37,861 nucleotides of DNA from Anaerolineales bacterium HSG24 (GTDB taxonomy: Bacteria > Chloroflexota > Anaerolineae > 4572-78 > J111), in contig JAUCGB010000034.1 of assembly GCA_030377895.1 (NCBI GenBank), positions 1-37,861 on the forward strand. The letters are read 5' to 3'. The position numbers were made by a program, and so were the translations under genes. Each line of letters starts with the position of its first letter. The first letter of the stretch is position 1. Below, piece by piece: positions 1 through 9,559 of the stretch. The notes under the pieces were generated by a model. The model had not been told where the DNA came from, did not search any database, and saw only the letters and a program-made list of their open reading frames with translations.

Positions 1-130
1 CCTGATTGGGATTTCTTTGCCCTACCAGGGGGTACATAAGGCCATGTAATAAAATGTCTCATTTATAGGGACAACAAGCTCCTGACCAAAACAGTATGTC
101 CTATTTTGGGGGATGGAAAACTCCTATGTT

Positions 131-3100
131 CTATTGTGGGTTTGATTCACTCACCAACTTTTTATTGAGGCTTCGTAACCGTTGCACCAAAACCCGGATA
201 ATACCTCGAGCCACCTCGCTTCGTTCAGAAAGCAGGTCATAAAAGGAGCGTTGATTTAAACGTAACAGCCGAATCTCTTTGATGCTAGTTGCGGTGGCAG
301 AACGAGGTTGCGAATCTAATAGGGCTAACTCACCAAACACATCACCAGCATCTAACCTGTCAAATATCTGATCTCCATCATGAATTTTGACTCGGCCGCT
401 GACAATAATATACAAAGAGCTACCCGGTCTATCTTTCTCAAAAATTACTTCATTGGCATCAATCTGTAGTTCTGTTAATAGTGAGGCCACCTCGACCAAC
501 ACATCTTCGGGGGTTTCGGAAAACACACTAACCGCCTTCAAAAAAATAACCTTTTCAATCAACGATAACATCCATGCACCTCTTTCTGACGATGTTTCTA
601 GCCAACGAATTGTCTTGGTAATTTGTTGAGGTATATCTTTGGGCAATTGATGAACATGCTCATTATATAACTCCCTATCCAGCTTAAACAAGGCCCAAAG
701 CGCGCTTTCTTGGACTAACATAGAGGAGGAGGATAGAGCAATCACAATAATCTCTGACAATTCGGTTAGGTCTAACAAAAATGTCGTGTAGATGGCACAT
801 GATTTTGTCCAATGGTTCAACCAAGTTCCCCCACCAACGATCATCGTCTCCAGTCGTTGGTCATAACTTAACTCTTGTTGGGGGAAATAAGAACTGAGGG
901 CGTTTAAGCATTGTTGCGGGGTCAGTTGGTTATCCAACAGGGGGAGTAAAATTGGCTTTAAATTTGTTGAGGTTGAAGAAATGAGGATTTCAATCACTTC
1001 TAAGGCATACGCCCCTTGCTCGGAGGAACCGCGCCTAGATAGATTAAAGAGTTCTAATGAGTTTTGCACTTTCCGAATCGAGCCGGGGTTATACATAAAG
1101 GATAACCAGAGCAAAATTCGCTCTCTATGACGAGCCAGATTACTGTGCAGTGCATTTTTCAAGAGAGAAACCCGATCATCATCCCCTAAATCGACCAGAC
1201 TAGCTAAGGTCCAGGTGGCCCAAGCCACCTCTGTTCTTATTTTTTGCTCGACCATCAACGTATCATCCCCAATTGCTTGGTAGCCACATTGATTTAAGGA
1301 CAGTAGAAGTTGATGCTTGACCCGTTCATCTGGCACAATAAGTTGATCCAACAACAGGTTGATGCTTTCATCTCCACCAATTCGGCCACAAACCCGAGCC
1401 AAATAAACCAAGTTCGTTGGCGGTTGCTGGGCTTTGTAAAAGGCAACTTTTATGGCGGGTAACACCTCATAGTGGTTGCCAACCACCAGTGCCGAGATAG
1501 CCTTGGCCCGCAGTTTTGGGGTGGCTAAATGCTCAATCACCACCGGCCATAAATCAGGATGATTGAGTTGTTTGGCTGCATCTAAGGCGGCACTACAAAC
1601 CGAGATATCATCATCTCGGAGTAGTTTTAACAGGAGCCGATTAAAGGTATAAATTCCGGCCTCGCCAATAACTTGGGCCACAAATACCCGATCGGGGGGG
1701 TGGTCTGATTGGGATAGGGTAATCAGTTTCTTTCTAATCGTGGTAACGTAGGTTTTGTCCAGTTGTTGATTGTTCAGTAGTCCGACAATAGCCCCCAACT
1801 TTATTTTTGGGTTGGGGCTTTCCATATAGGCCGAAATCTCAGAAAAAACCTCTGGCCCACCCAAAATAGCCAAGGTGCGTAAAGAAGCACCCCACAGAAC
1901 ATCCTGTTTTTCAGTCTGGAGCCTATTTCTAATGAAAGGAGTCGTTTCAGTCAGTCGCCAGCGCTCAATGCGGGTTAGGGCTTCTAACCTAATCTCTGTT
2001 ATTGGATGCTGTAATAGCTCCTGCAAAAAAGAGGCTAACGATTCCGGCTCAAACTCTTCCAGTAAGTTCAAAGAGTAAACGACCACACCGGGGTGGGAAC
2101 TGGTTAAACCATTTCTCAAGGCGGTGAGGTTTGATTGACTGGCTTCAATCGGCGCGGCTTTTTTGCGAAAACGCCGTTGGGTCAGAACATCTAATAAGAC
2201 GGTCAAATATAGCCGATCTAAAAATATCACCACCCCAATCCAGGTCAGTAAAATAATAACCAAAAGATAGGCGATTTGGGTAGCTCCAAACTCAAAAATT
2301 TGGCTTAAGAGTATTAATAATAAACCAGCCACCCCGCCAGCCGTTGGTTTGACCATGCTCTCTACCACGGTTTGGGTTTGTAGCCGTATCCCAGCCGGTA
2401 ACGGTTCATAAAGCACCTGCCATGCGGCTCGATTAATGGTATAAGCCAAGATTTCGTTGACAAATTTGGCTGAAGTCACCAATAGAAATAAAAGGGTGAT
2501 ATTCTGTGTCATTGACCCACTGACCGCAATGGAAATAGCCCAAACCAAAATAATCACTGGCATGCTCAATAAACCAAAACGAACTCCATAACGATGAATC
2601 AACTGCCCCGACACAAACATTCCTACGATCATGGTCAATAGACCTGATCCGGCAAAAAACAAACCCAAAAAGCTGGCTAACTCATCCGCAACTGGGAATT
2701 GAGCATCCGCTTGGGCATAAAAAGCATTGTCTAGGAGATAGTAAGAGAGGATATAAAGGGCGGCAAAGATAAAGATTAGCTTGATGTAACGATTGTTAAG
2801 TAGCTCCCGAAATGAAGCTCCCCCTTCGGTTTCATCATCATCGTCGTTATCAGCAGAGGATTTTGAGGTAGCCAGTTGATCAGCAAAAGCGCGCAGGATG
2901 TAGGATTGAACCACGAGCGCAATGGCAAAACTAACGGCGGAGATAAGGATGAGATTGGCGGTGCCAACCCAACTGACGAAAGTCGGAATGGCAAAGCCGA
3001 CCAAAGTCTCTGACAAGGTTAAGCCCACCCCAATTAAGGCAAAGAGACGTTTGCCCTGCTGAACATTCAACAGATGGGTAGCCAGACTCCAAAAACCCAG

Positions 3101-3484
3101 ACTAGCCAAGGCCCAAATCGAGTCGTACCAGATTATCAAGGCCATGACTGGCCAACGAGAATCGGTTAGCCCTAGGAGTAGCCGGAAAAGAAATAAGGAG
3201 AGGACCAATAGAATCAGATTTCCGGTCATAACCGTGCCAAAGGAGTACCGTTCTTCGATTTTTGTGTAAATCAACCCACTAAGGGGCGTAACCAGTGCAA
3301 AGCCAATGTAAGTATAAGGAATAGTTTGGGCATCAAAAGCAACTAAAAACAGGGTGTAAGAGGCGGTCTCGATGGGTAAAATTGGTAGGCCCATAAAAAA
3401 AGCGTACACCAACAATAGTCCGATAAGCCGTTCCTCACCAGAACGAATACTCAACACTGAAAATAGTCGGTTCAGTTGCTTCAT
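131..3484 (-). CDS. Npt1/MFS-like transporter with HEAT repeats and C-terminal cNMP-binding domain
   Basis: A 1117-residue three-part protein. Residues about 15-430 are hydrophobic with roughly 12 membrane segments and resemble the nucleotide-transporter/MFS-type module often fused to HEAT repeats in bacteria (tract KRLFALIGVG after a W-rich helix). Residues about 445-970 are short helical HEAT-like repeats. Residues about 985-1100 form a cyclic-nucleotide-binding domain with a full phosphate-binding cassette (FGELALLDSQPRSATA; Glu1052 and Arg1061 present), so ligand binding is plausible. The role is inferred: a membrane protein whose activity responds to cAMP or cGMP; whether it transports anything is not shown. 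The gene is monocistronic-looking, the last in its direction, with a 132-bp upstream gap. The ATG start has no clear Shine-Dalgarno sequence. Confidence 0.8.
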   Translation of the reverse strand: MKQLNRLFSVLSIRSGEERLIGLLLVYAFFMGLPILPIETASYTLFLVAFDAQTIPYTYIGFALVTPLSGLIYTKIEERYSFGTVMTGNLILLVLSLFLFRLLLGLTDSRWPVMALIIWYDSIWALASLGFWSLATHLLNVQQGKRLFALIGVGLTLSETLVGFAIPTFVSWVGTANLILISAVSFAIALVVQSYILRAFADQLATSKSSADNDDDDETEGGASFRELLNNRYIKLIFIFAALYILSYYLLDNAFYAQADAQFPVADELASFLGLFFAGSGLLTMIVGMFVSGQLIHRYGVRFGLLSMPVIILVWAISIAVSGSMTQNITLLFLLVTSAKFVNEILAYTINRAAWQVLYEPLPAGIRLQTQTVVESMVKPTAGGVAGLLLILLSQIFEFGATQIAYLLVIILLTWIGVVIFLDRLYLTVLLDVLTQRRFRKKAAPIEASQSNLTALRNGLTSSHPGVVVYSLNLLEEFEPESLASFLQELLQHPITEIRLEALTRIERWRLTETTPFIRNRLQTEKQDVLWGASLRTLAILGGPEVFSEISAYMESPNPKIKLGAIVGLLNNQQLDKTYVTTIRKKLITLSQSDHPPDRVFVAQVIGEAGIYTFNRLLLKLLRDDDISVCSAALDAAKQLNHPDLWPVVIEHLATPKLRAKAISALVVGNHYEVLPAIKVAFYKAQQPPTNLVYLARVCGRIGGDESINLLLDQLIVPDERVKHQLLLSLNQCGYQAIGDDTLMVEQKIRTEVAWATWTLASLVDLGDDDRVSLLKNALHSNLARHRERILLWLSFMYNPGSIRKVQNSLELFNLSRRGSSEQGAYALEVIEILISSTSTNLKPILLPLLDNQLTPQQCLNALSSYFPQQELSYDQRLETMIVGGGTWLNHWTKSCAIYTTFLLDLTELSEIIVIALSSSSMLVQESALWALFKLDRELYNEHVHQLPKDIPQQITKTIRWLETSSERGAWMLSLIEKVIFLKAVSVFSETPEDVLVEVASLLTELQIDANEVIFEKDRPGSSLYIIVSGRVKIHDGDQIFDRLDAGDVFGELALLDSQPRSATATSIKEIRLLRLNQRSFYDLLSERSEVARGIIRVLVQRLRSLNKKLVSESNPQ

Positions 3485-3557
3485 TTGAAATCCGCATGTC
3501 CTGTGTGGTATTTGAGGAGTAAAGTTTTAGGTACAGTCTTTCACTCGAATGGACAAA

Positions 3558-3586
3558 ACCCTAAAGATTTTCAAAACCTTTAGGGT
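3558..3586 (-). terminator. Probable Rho-independent terminator of the NNMT-like gene
   Basis: A perfect 9-bp inverted repeat, ACCCTAAAG/CTTTAGGGT, with an 11-nt loop lies about 30 bp beyond the methyltransferase stop. On the minus strand it is followed by TTTTG. The stem is AU-rich and the T tract short, so it is a modest terminator. Confidence 0.5.
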
Positions 3587-3613
3587 ATGCCGCAGAATTT
3601 ATGCTCACATACT

Positions 3614-3633
3614 TACCTATGCAGGACTACCAA
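3614..3633. repeat. Solo 20-bp end of the ACCCGCAAGTT hairpin element
   Basis: TACCTATGCAGGACTACCAA is identical to 26814-26833. Its reverse complement forms the outer end of hairpin elements at 28326 and 35414. Here it contains the stop codon of the methyltransferase gene, so the last residues of that protein (GSPA) are encoded by repeat sequence. Confidence 0.6.
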
Positions 3634-4387
3634 ATTTACGAGCCACAGCACATGTCAGCTTAGAATAGCCCCGTTCACCTGGAGACGCAATCGTTTCTAT
3701 ATAAAAGGTATCAGGGTCATAACCAACATCAAGATATCCTTGACGAATATCTTCATTGCTTAAGTCGATGCAAGAAAAAAATTTTTCTTTAACAAAATAA
3801 CCCTTTCCATCATTCAAGACACAAATGAGTAGCCAACCTTCCGGTAACACGAGAGAGCTGATATTACGCATAACTTGGATCCACTCGGTTAGACTAGTGG
3901 CCACATTTTCTGTAACAGATTCAGCCACGACTAGGTCATATTGGATAGCATTGTCACCCAACGGAGTTTCCGATAAAGCATTACAGTGCATTAGACGAGT
4001 AATTTTTCGGCGCATCTCTGTTGTTCGTTGAGCTACAGACTCGAGAGTGGTTGGTTCACCGGCCTCCTTAAGAGCCATCTTAATGTATGGTGCCCAGTTA
4101 AAGGCTTTGGGGGTATCATCGACCCAAGCACGGAGGAGGTCCAAACTCACTGGCACATAGTCGCACATGTGGATTTCGCGAGATTGCGGTGCCAAAACGG
4201 CTTCAGCAGATAAAACCGGGCCAGAACCAAAATCAAGGGTCAGCAGGTTAGAAGGCATTTTTTTTATGGCTTCAATTATAAATTGAGCTACAAATATGTC
4301 CTCGACCTCTGGTGCAACCAAAAAATAGTCGTTAAGATATATTGCTGGGTCAAAGTTATCGGTATAGTTAGCTTGAGTATTAGTCAT
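3617..4387 (-). CDS. NNMT/PNMT/TEMT-family SAM-dependent N-methyltransferase
   Basis: The protein matches the nicotinamide/phenylethanolamine/thioether methyltransferase family well known from animals: an early FDP.xYL motif, a SAM-binding loop LDFGSGP near residues 51-57, a CDYVPVSLDLLRAW segment, and the family signature of a short FNW.PY motif shortly after. Length (256 residues from this start) suits the family. The frame extends upstream to an ATG at 4429, but the family normally starts just before FDP, so the ATG at 4387 is preferred; neither has a strong ribosome site. The substrate is unknown. Immediately upstream lies a 64-bp sequence repeated upstream of speD, and a decayed copy of this gene lies at 4612-4739. 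The final codons and stop fall in a dispersed repeat. Confidence 0.75.
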   Translation of the reverse strand: MTNTQANYTDNFDPAIYLNDYFLVAPEVEDIFVAQFIIEAIKKMPSNLLTLDFGSGPVLSAEAVLAPQSREIHMCDYVPVSLDLLRAWVDDTPKAFNWAPYIKMALKEAGEPTTLESVAQRTTEMRRKITRLMHCNALSETPLGDNAIQYDLVVAESVTENVATSLTEWIQVMRNISSLVLPEGWLLICVLNDGKGYFVKEKFFSCIDLSNEDIRQGYLDVGYDPDTFYIETIASPGERGYSKLTCAVARKFGSPA

Positions 4388-4431
4388 AATTTTCGTCACT
4401 ATTAATTTACCCTTACGAGCTATAGCCATAA

Positions 4432-4495
4432 CTTGACAATGTTAGATTTGATAGTTTTGCCACAAAATTGGTAGGCACATGTTGACTTGGTAAAT
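4432..4495. repeat. Duplicated leader sequence, copy 1 (upstream of methyltransferase)
   Basis: About 64 bp beginning CTTGACAATGTTAGATTTGA is repeated with roughly 85 percent identity at 6124-6188. Each copy lies just upstream of a minus-strand gene (methyltransferase here, speD there). The rest of the 4496-4611 gap is AT-rich with no recognisable gene. Confidence 0.75.
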
Positions 4496-4611
4496 ACTCA
4501 TCAAATAATATGGGTTTATATAAAATATAATTCTTTTATTAAACGTCTGTCTTTTATAAAAGCAGAGATCGTTATAAATATATAATTTACATTGTCAAAA
4601 TAATGCACATC

Positions 4612-4739
4612 TCCCAGTTAAATGCTCTGGGGTATCATCGATCCAGTCGAATAGCATCCAAACTATGTATTTCGTGAGCCAAAACGGCTTCAACAGATAA
4701 GACAGGGCCAGAACGGCCAGAACCAAGGGGCATCAGGCA
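4612..4739 (-). pseudogene. Relic of a second NNMT-like methyltransferase
   Basis: This stretch aligns with the coding region of the neighbouring methyltransferase at about 4093-4245. Shared tracts include CCCAGTTAAA, GGTATCATCGA, CCAAAACGGCTTCA and GGGCCAGAAC in the same order, with deletions between them that destroy the reading frame. It abuts the 3' end of speE. Together with the duplicated leader it indicates that methyltransferase plus upstream region was once duplicated here. Confidence 0.75.
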
Positions 4740-4742
4740 TAT

Positions 4743-5648
4743 TTAATCTTTCCCAACCACAAACCCACCCTCTTTTTGGAAACAGGTGGGCAACACAAAA
4801 GCGGCTGAGTGTAGGGGGCCGTTGTAGTATTGTAACTGTTCTAGCGGCACTCGGTTCAGGTGGGTGGGCATGGTCGGGTCGAGGTTGCTGTTGGTCATCA
4901 GCACCACCCCCATGTGACCATATTTCATAGAGGGATCGATAAACCAGTAGTAGTGGGCATGCTGAAAATGGGTTCGGGCCATCTGTTTGGTCAACCGATG
5001 ATAGTCGGGGTCAGGCCAAGCCCACCAGCCAAGGGTCGTGACCAAGCCATTCGGTTTTAAGGCTTTGGTTATGGCTTGGTAAAACTTGTTCGAGGCCAGG
5101 TCGGATCCAGCATCAATAAAGTCGGTGCCATCCACAATGACTACATCAAACTCATCCTCATACTCAATATCTGCCCCGTTCATGGCGATAAACTCGACTC
5201 GCTCATCATGGTGGGTGTACAGTTCGGACATGTATTTTTTGCACAACCGCACCACATCAGCATCAATATCGATCCAGACGATTTTTTCCAAACTCTTATA
5301 TTTGCCAAACTCATTGACCGCCGCGCCGTCACCACCGCCGACCACTAGCACCCGTTTTGGCTCATGCGGTACGACACTCATAGGCACATGGACAATCATC
5401 TCATGGTAGCAAAAATAGTCAGCCGTAGTAATCTGAATGAAGCCATCTAGCACCATCATGCGACCATGATAACTGGTGTCATATATGGCAATATGTTGGT
5501 AGGGGGATTCATGCTCCTCTAACAGTTTCTCAATGCGGATGGCGGTTAGCTGAGCCGGATATTCAGTGTACTCGTCGTCTAAGATATATTGACCATCTCG
5601 AACGCCGTTTTTGTAGTCGATAATTTGGCCGACAGTTCCTTTCGGCAT
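4743..5648 (-). CDS. speE: Spermidine synthase-like aminopropyltransferase
   Basis: Transfers an aminopropyl group from decarboxylated SAM to a diamine in the cytoplasm. From the ATG at 5648 (301 residues) the protein shows DGFIQ and YHEM motifs, the nucleotide loop VLVVGGGDG (residues 104-108 for GGGDG), WIDID after the second strand, and the catalytic-region VIVDGTDF. Most family members have DSSDP at that last position; here it is DGTDF, keeping both aspartates (173, 176) but losing the usual Pro, so the acceptor amine may differ from putrescine. The start is decided by an AGGAG 8 nt upstream of the ATG at 5648; an in-frame ATG at 5687 overlaps speD but lacks this. The gene lies 35 nt downstream of speD in the same direction, a clear functional pair. 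Confidence 0.85.
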   Translation of the reverse strand: MPKGTVGQIIDYKNGVRDGQYILDDEYTEYPAQLTAIRIEKLLEEHESPYQHIAIYDTSYHGRMMVLDGFIQITTADYFCYHEMIVHVPMSVVPHEPKRVLVVGGGDGAAVNEFGKYKSLEKIVWIDIDADVVRLCKKYMSELYTHHDERVEFIAMNGADIEYEDEFDVVIVDGTDFIDAGSDLASNKFYQAITKALKPNGLVTTLGWWAWPDPDYHRLTKQMARTHFQHAHYYWFIDPSMKYGHMGVVLMTNSNLDPTMPTHLNRVPLEQLQYYNGPLHSAAFVLPTCFQKEGGFVVGKD

Positions 5649-5661
5649 GGTAAAAACTCCT

Positions 5662-5696
5662 GTTGCGTGAGGCGTGGGGCGTTTCACACCTCACGT
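5662..5696 (-). other. Small inverted repeat between speD and speE
   Basis: CGTGAGG and CCTCACG form a 7-bp inverted repeat with a 16-nt spacer, covering the speD stop region and lying just before the speE Shine-Dalgarno sequence. It could modulate speE translation or be neutral. Confidence 0.3.
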
Positions 5697-6052
5697 TTCG
5701 GTATCCCTCGGTCGATTTTTTGGATGGTCAATTTGTCCCCTTTAAGAGCTTTTTTTAGAGCATCGAAAAAGGGTGCAACATCAATAGTTAAGTTGCAAGT
5801 GAATAGATCTATGGCACAGTAGTTGTGTTCAGGCCAACTATGCAGACTGGCATGCGATTCAGCCAGCAAAAGATAACAGGTAAAACCGTGGGGGGCGAAC
5901 TCAAACTGCCCCTTATCGACGATTGATAAATTATGACGCTCGGCAACTTGAATAAACTGTTGTCCAAGTTGCTGATTATCATGCAGGAGGGTGGGGTCAC
6001 AGCCCCACATCTCACAGATATAATGTTCACCTAGTTTAAATAGTTCTGGCAC
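5684..6052 (-). CDS. speD: S-adenosylmethionine decarboxylase proenzyme (prokaryotic class)
   Basis: Makes decarboxylated SAM, the aminopropyl donor for the adjacent synthase. At 122 residues it is the short bacterial/archaeal class. The self-cleavage motif LLLAESHASLHSWPE is intact: cleavage would fall between Glu65 and Ser66, which becomes the pyruvoyl cofactor; the assisting His71 and Cys86 (DLFTC) are both present. It starts with ATG at 6052 and is the first gene of the speD-speE pair. Upstream lies a copy of the leader sequence also found before the methyltransferase gene. Confidence 0.93.
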   Translation of the reverse strand: MPELFKLGEHYICEMWGCDPTLLHDNQQLGQQFIQVAERHNLSIVDKGQFEFAPHGFTCYLLLAESHASLHSWPEHNYCAIDLFTCNLTIDVAPFFDALKKALKGDKLTIQKIDRGIPKREV

Positions 6053-6123
6053 AAGTAGCCTCCCATTGTAATAGAATTAAGAATTGGTTTATTATCGCAA
6101 AAAACAACGAAATGGCAAATTAC

Positions 6124-6188
6124 CTTGACAATGGTTAGATTTAATAGTTTTGCCACAAAACTGGTAGACACATGTTAACTTGGCAAGT
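6124..6188. repeat. Duplicated leader sequence, copy 2 (upstream of speD)
   Basis: This is the second copy of the 64-bp sequence at 4432-4495 (shared TAGTTTTGCCACAAAA and GGTAG.CACATGTT tracts), about 70 bp before the speD start. It may carry the promoter used by speD. Confidence 0.75.
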
Positions 6189-6192
6189 AGTA

Positions 6193-6228
6193 GGCGATTT
6201 ATCGCCCTCTGAGGCACTAAAGTACCTC
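6193..6228 (-). terminator. Two adjacent hairpins after the histidine kinase stop
   Basis: GGCGAT-TT-ATCGCC (6193-6206) and GAGGcACT-AA-AGTaCCTC (6211-6228) lie directly after the stop codon of the kinase gene on its 3' side. There is no T tract, so termination or mRNA-end protection is only a guess. Confidence 0.35.
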
Positions 6229-9141
6229 TTACATGACATTAGCCATCGGTAAACTAAACGAAAAACAACTACCCTGCCCTAACTCGCTTTCAACCCAAAT
6301 ACGTCCGCCATGTCGCTCCACAATCTCTTTGCAAATGGGCAGACCTAGCCCCGTTCCTTGTGGTTTATCGGTTAAAGTATCACCGACTTGTTCAAACTTG
6401 TCAAATACCTTTGGTTGGTCTGCCTCGGCAATGCCAATACCGGTGTCAATGACACTAATAACAAACTGGGTTTGGCTACTTTTTACGATACAGGTCACGG
6501 TCCCTTCAGGAGTAAATTTGACCGCATTTGAGATAAGATTAATGACCACCTGTACCAAACGGTCTTTATCTCCGAGAACTTGGGACGAATTAGACTCGAT
6601 GGTTTTTATGAGGGTGATAGGTTTTTGGGCAAATAGTGATGAGGTGGCCGCGGTGGCTTGCTCTATCACCTCCCCCAATAAGACCGGATTCATCTGCCAA
6701 TTCACTTTATTGGCCTCGATTTTAGCTAAATCGAGGACGTTATTAATCAAATTCGTCAGCCGTTCTCCCTCAGAGATGATGATGTCCATGTTCTGGATGA
6801 CCTGTTTTACGGCTCGATTAACTCTTTTGTCTTCGGTTTCTATGGTGGGTAAGATTCTACTCGTCAACCGTTTTTTTATAATTTTGGCAAAGCCAAATAT
6901 CGAGGTTAAGGGAGTACGTAATTCATGGCTCACATTGGCTAAAAAGGCACTTTTGGCTAAGTTGCTTATCTCTGCCGCCTCTTTTGCTTGTTCGATTTCG
7001 GCAAACAGACGAGCATTCCGAATCGCAATTGCGACTTGGTTGGCAAACATCTGTAATATTTTGGCATCGTCTTGGTTATAAGCATCAACTATGTGGTTAT
7101 CGGCAGTTAACACGCCAATGGCCTCGCCACCAATCAGCAAGGGCGCGGCCATCCAACCCCGAATATCGTTTGTCCCGTCCCAAACTTCCCAGCCGGGGTC
7201 ATTTAATACGTCAGCAAGGATCAACGTCTGTTTCTTATGAAAAGCCCGTACCGTGGGATTATTCAGATTTAAAGCCAGTCGATAGCCGATAAAAGCATCG
7301 ACTGATTTGTCCCCATCAAATAAGAGTAACTCATCTCCGTCTTGCAAAAACAGTCCGGCCCCGTCAAACTCAATCACCTGACTTAACTGCTCGATAATTT
7401 TGTCCAGCACCTCATCCCGATTAAGGCTACGGTTAAGAATATTGGCAGTTTGACGCAAACTCTCGGCGATTTGGTATTGATGTTGCTCCTTATCAAACAA
7501 GCGACTATTTTCAATCGCTCCCGCGATTTGACCAGCGACGGTTTCAGCAAGGTTCACCTCCTCTGCGGAAAAAGTTCGCTCCGTATCGTCAGTCGAAACA
7601 CCAATTGTACCAATCACCTCCCCTCGAACCAGCAAAGGAACAATCATTAACCCCTGCGCCCCTGTTTCTTTTAACAACCCCCAAACAGAGCGCGTAAGCG
7701 AGTTTGTTTGAGCGTCTGATATGACCAGAGATTGCCCGGTTTCAATCACTTTTTGCGAGGAGGGGTTATTGGCTAAGGGAATTGTTATCCCTTTAACAGG
7801 ACGGTAATTATAGTTTGTGTTATAATTCGTCATAATCACCAAGTCAGTTTTTTGTTTGTTGAGCAGAGCCACGCCCGTTCCCAATCCCTCAAATAACCCC
7901 GTAATATCTTTGGCGACAACATCCCACTCATCTCGTAGATTGTGAGATGCGGCAAGCGTTTGGGTGATACGGTTTAAAGTGGCTAACTGCTGGACTTGGC
8001 TTTGTAATATCGTGATTGATTGCCGAAGCTGCTCGGTCATGCTATTAAAGGCTTGGGCCAACACCCCAATCTCATCAGACCGAGAAACGGTGGCATTTAA
8101 CTGCAAATCTCCGGCAGCGATATGGGTGGCGACATCGGCCAATTTTGCCAAACGGATAGTGATATTGCGGGTAATATATAACCCCACCAATATTGCCGCC
8201 ACCGTAGAGATAATGGCAATCATAATATTGATAATCAGGATATTGTATGTTGAGGCAGAAGCTTCGTCTTGATATTGCTCGGCCACCAAAACCACGCTAA
8301 GAGCATCGACCCAGCGATATACTCCAAAAACAGGCTGTTGATCGTAGTTGATAAAAAGTCCTGTCTGCACGTCTTTGTTATCAAAAACCGTACTAATCCC
8401 CTCAGTATCTATTTTAGTACCTGTATAGGGTTGATAAAGTTCAGTTAATAAAAAATTGTTTTCGGCCACCAAATAAGTTTCGCCAGTCTCACCTAATCCG
8501 GCCCGTTCGCCAATGATTTGATTGAGAACATCTAAATTTATTTGTCCAACCAAAACACCAATCGTTTCGTCTGTTCGGTCAGTAACGGGGCGTGTGACCA
8601 CAAGATAGTTATATTTTCGTAAGGTAGAGATGGCGACAATTTGACTATGAGGTGCTTCTAAAGCGGGCAAAAAAAACGGCTGTTGACCGATAGGACTTAT
8701 TTTTCTCTCATTCTCTGGATTACTTGATAAAATAACTCTACGTTTGATATCTAATAAAAATATCTCGTCAAATAAACGATGTTGTTCAGTCTCCCGTTGA
8801 AACAAGGCCCGTAATGAACTTTGCATAATCACATTATCTCGTCCCGTCAACATTGATGTAGCATGGGATGAAAATGAGGCTGTGTTTTGCAACTCGGTTA
8901 AAGTCGCTTGTAATTCTCCTATCCAGCGATTGATACTCGCTTCTTTTAATACGACAACCGATTGAAGTTGATTGATGACTTGCCGTCGCACGCCTTGTAA
9001 GCCGCTCACGACCGAAACAACTGTAATCGTAATCACAGGTAATAAGACCATCAACACAAACGCGATTAATAAGCGATTTTGTATTGATGTCACTTTGGTT
9101 ATTTTTTGTTTGCTCCAATAAGATTCAGCAGGCAATGTCAT
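6229..9141 (-). CDS. Membrane sensor histidine kinase (Cache-HAMP-GAF-GAF-HisKA-HATPase)
   Basis: A complete two-component sensor. In order: a membrane helix at about 25-46; an extracytoplasmic Cache-like sensing domain to about 300; a second helix about 300-323; HAMP about 324-376; two GAF domains (about 380-525 and 545-710); HisKA with [12 protein letters not shown] (phosphoacceptor His739); and a HATPase with the N box (NLISNAVKF), VIDTGIGIA and GTGLGLPI. All catalytic motifs are intact and there is no fused receiver. The frame reaches a TTG at 9207; the ATG at 9141 is preferred because GGAAAA lies 8 nt upstream. No partner regulator is adjacent; the two receivers at 13.6-15.0 kb are candidates by proximity only. 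Confidence 0.88.
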   Translation of the reverse strand: MTLPAESYWSKQKITKVTSIQNRLLIAFVLMVLLPVITITVVSVVSGLQGVRRQVINQLQSVVVLKEASINRWIGELQATLTELQNTASFSSHATSMLTGRDNVIMQSSLRALFQRETEQHRLFDEIFLLDIKRRVILSSNPENERKISPIGQQPFFLPALEAPHSQIVAISTLRKYNYLVVTRPVTDRTDETIGVLVGQINLDVLNQIIGERAGLGETGETYLVAENNFLLTELYQPYTGTKIDTEGISTVFDNKDVQTGLFINYDQQPVFGVYRWVDALSVVLVAEQYQDEASASTYNILIINIMIAIISTVAAILVGLYITRNITIRLAKLADVATHIAAGDLQLNATVSRSDEIGVLAQAFNSMTEQLRQSITILQSQVQQLATLNRITQTLAASHNLRDEWDVVAKDITGLFEGLGTGVALLNKQKTDLVIMTNYNTNYNYRPVKGITIPLANNPSSQKVIETGQSLVISDAQTNSLTRSVWGLLKETGAQGLMIVPLLVRGEVIGTIGVSTDDTERTFSAEEVNLAETVAGQIAGAIENSRLFDKEQHQYQIAESLRQTANILNRSLNRDEVLDKIIEQLSQVIEFDGAGLFLQDGDELLLFDGDKSVDAFIGYRLALNLNNPTVRAFHKKQTLILADVLNDPGWEVWDGTNDIRGWMAAPLLIGGEAIGVLTADNHIVDAYNQDDAKILQMFANQVAIAIRNARLFAEIEQAKEAAEISNLAKSAFLANVSHELRTPLTSIFGFAKIIKKRLTSRILPTIETEDKRVNRAVKQVIQNMDIIISEGERLTNLINNVLDLAKIEANKVNWQMNPVLLGEVIEQATAATSSLFAQKPITLIKTIESNSSQVLGDKDRLVQVVINLISNAVKFTPEGTVTCIVKSSQTQFVISVIDTGIGIAEADQPKVFDKFEQVGDTLTDKPQGTGLGLPICKEIVERHGGRIWVESELGQGSCFSFSLPMANVM

Positions 9142-9343
9142 TGATAATTTTCCAGATAAATTTTCGGGGAAACGCCTGAAGCTGTCGAATGTTGTTTGGT
9201 TCGACAAGACTTTGGCGTGAGTTCAACCGAACGCTCTCAACCTCCCTTTTATTTTATCATAACTTGCCATACAAATCTAACTCAACTAATTGCGCTTCGT
9301 ACCCGAATAGATAAACTTAGTACCCGACAGCCTGAACTAATTA

Positions 9344-9373
9344 ACACAGAGGAACACAGAGTTTCACAGAGAA
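9344..9373. repeat. Three tandem CACAGAG-containing decamers
   Basis: ACACAGAGGA, ACACAGAGTT and TCACAGAGAA follow one another directly. This motif type is a common dispersed bacterial repeat; no function is evident. Confidence 0.6.
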
Positions 9374-9523
9374 AAAGCGAATTATTATTTGTAAGGATAT
9401 AATAACAAACTTTCTCGATTTTGGCATGTTTCTCTTGGTGGGTTACTCTTACCGTTGGGCCAATATACTGAGTTTGCAGTGGCATAGGATTTTAGATTGA
9501 CTCGCTCGTCTGAACGCAGAATC

Positions 9524-9559
9524 AAAAAGAGGCTGACCTGCATGGTCGGCCTCTTTTTT
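9524..9559. terminator. Strong bidirectional Rho-independent terminator
   Basis: AAAAAGAGGCTGACC pairs with GGTCGGCCTCTTTTT over 15 bp (one G-T wobble) around a 5-nt loop, followed by T residues in both directions. No gene ends immediately beside it on either strand, so it may insulate the divergent kinase and pentapeptide genes or terminate an unseen RNA. Confidence 0.75.

Noticed and set aside
6233..7081. 282-codon plus-strand frame opposite the histidine kinase
   Set aside because: It is antisense to conserved kinase motifs and has no recognisable domain or start signal.
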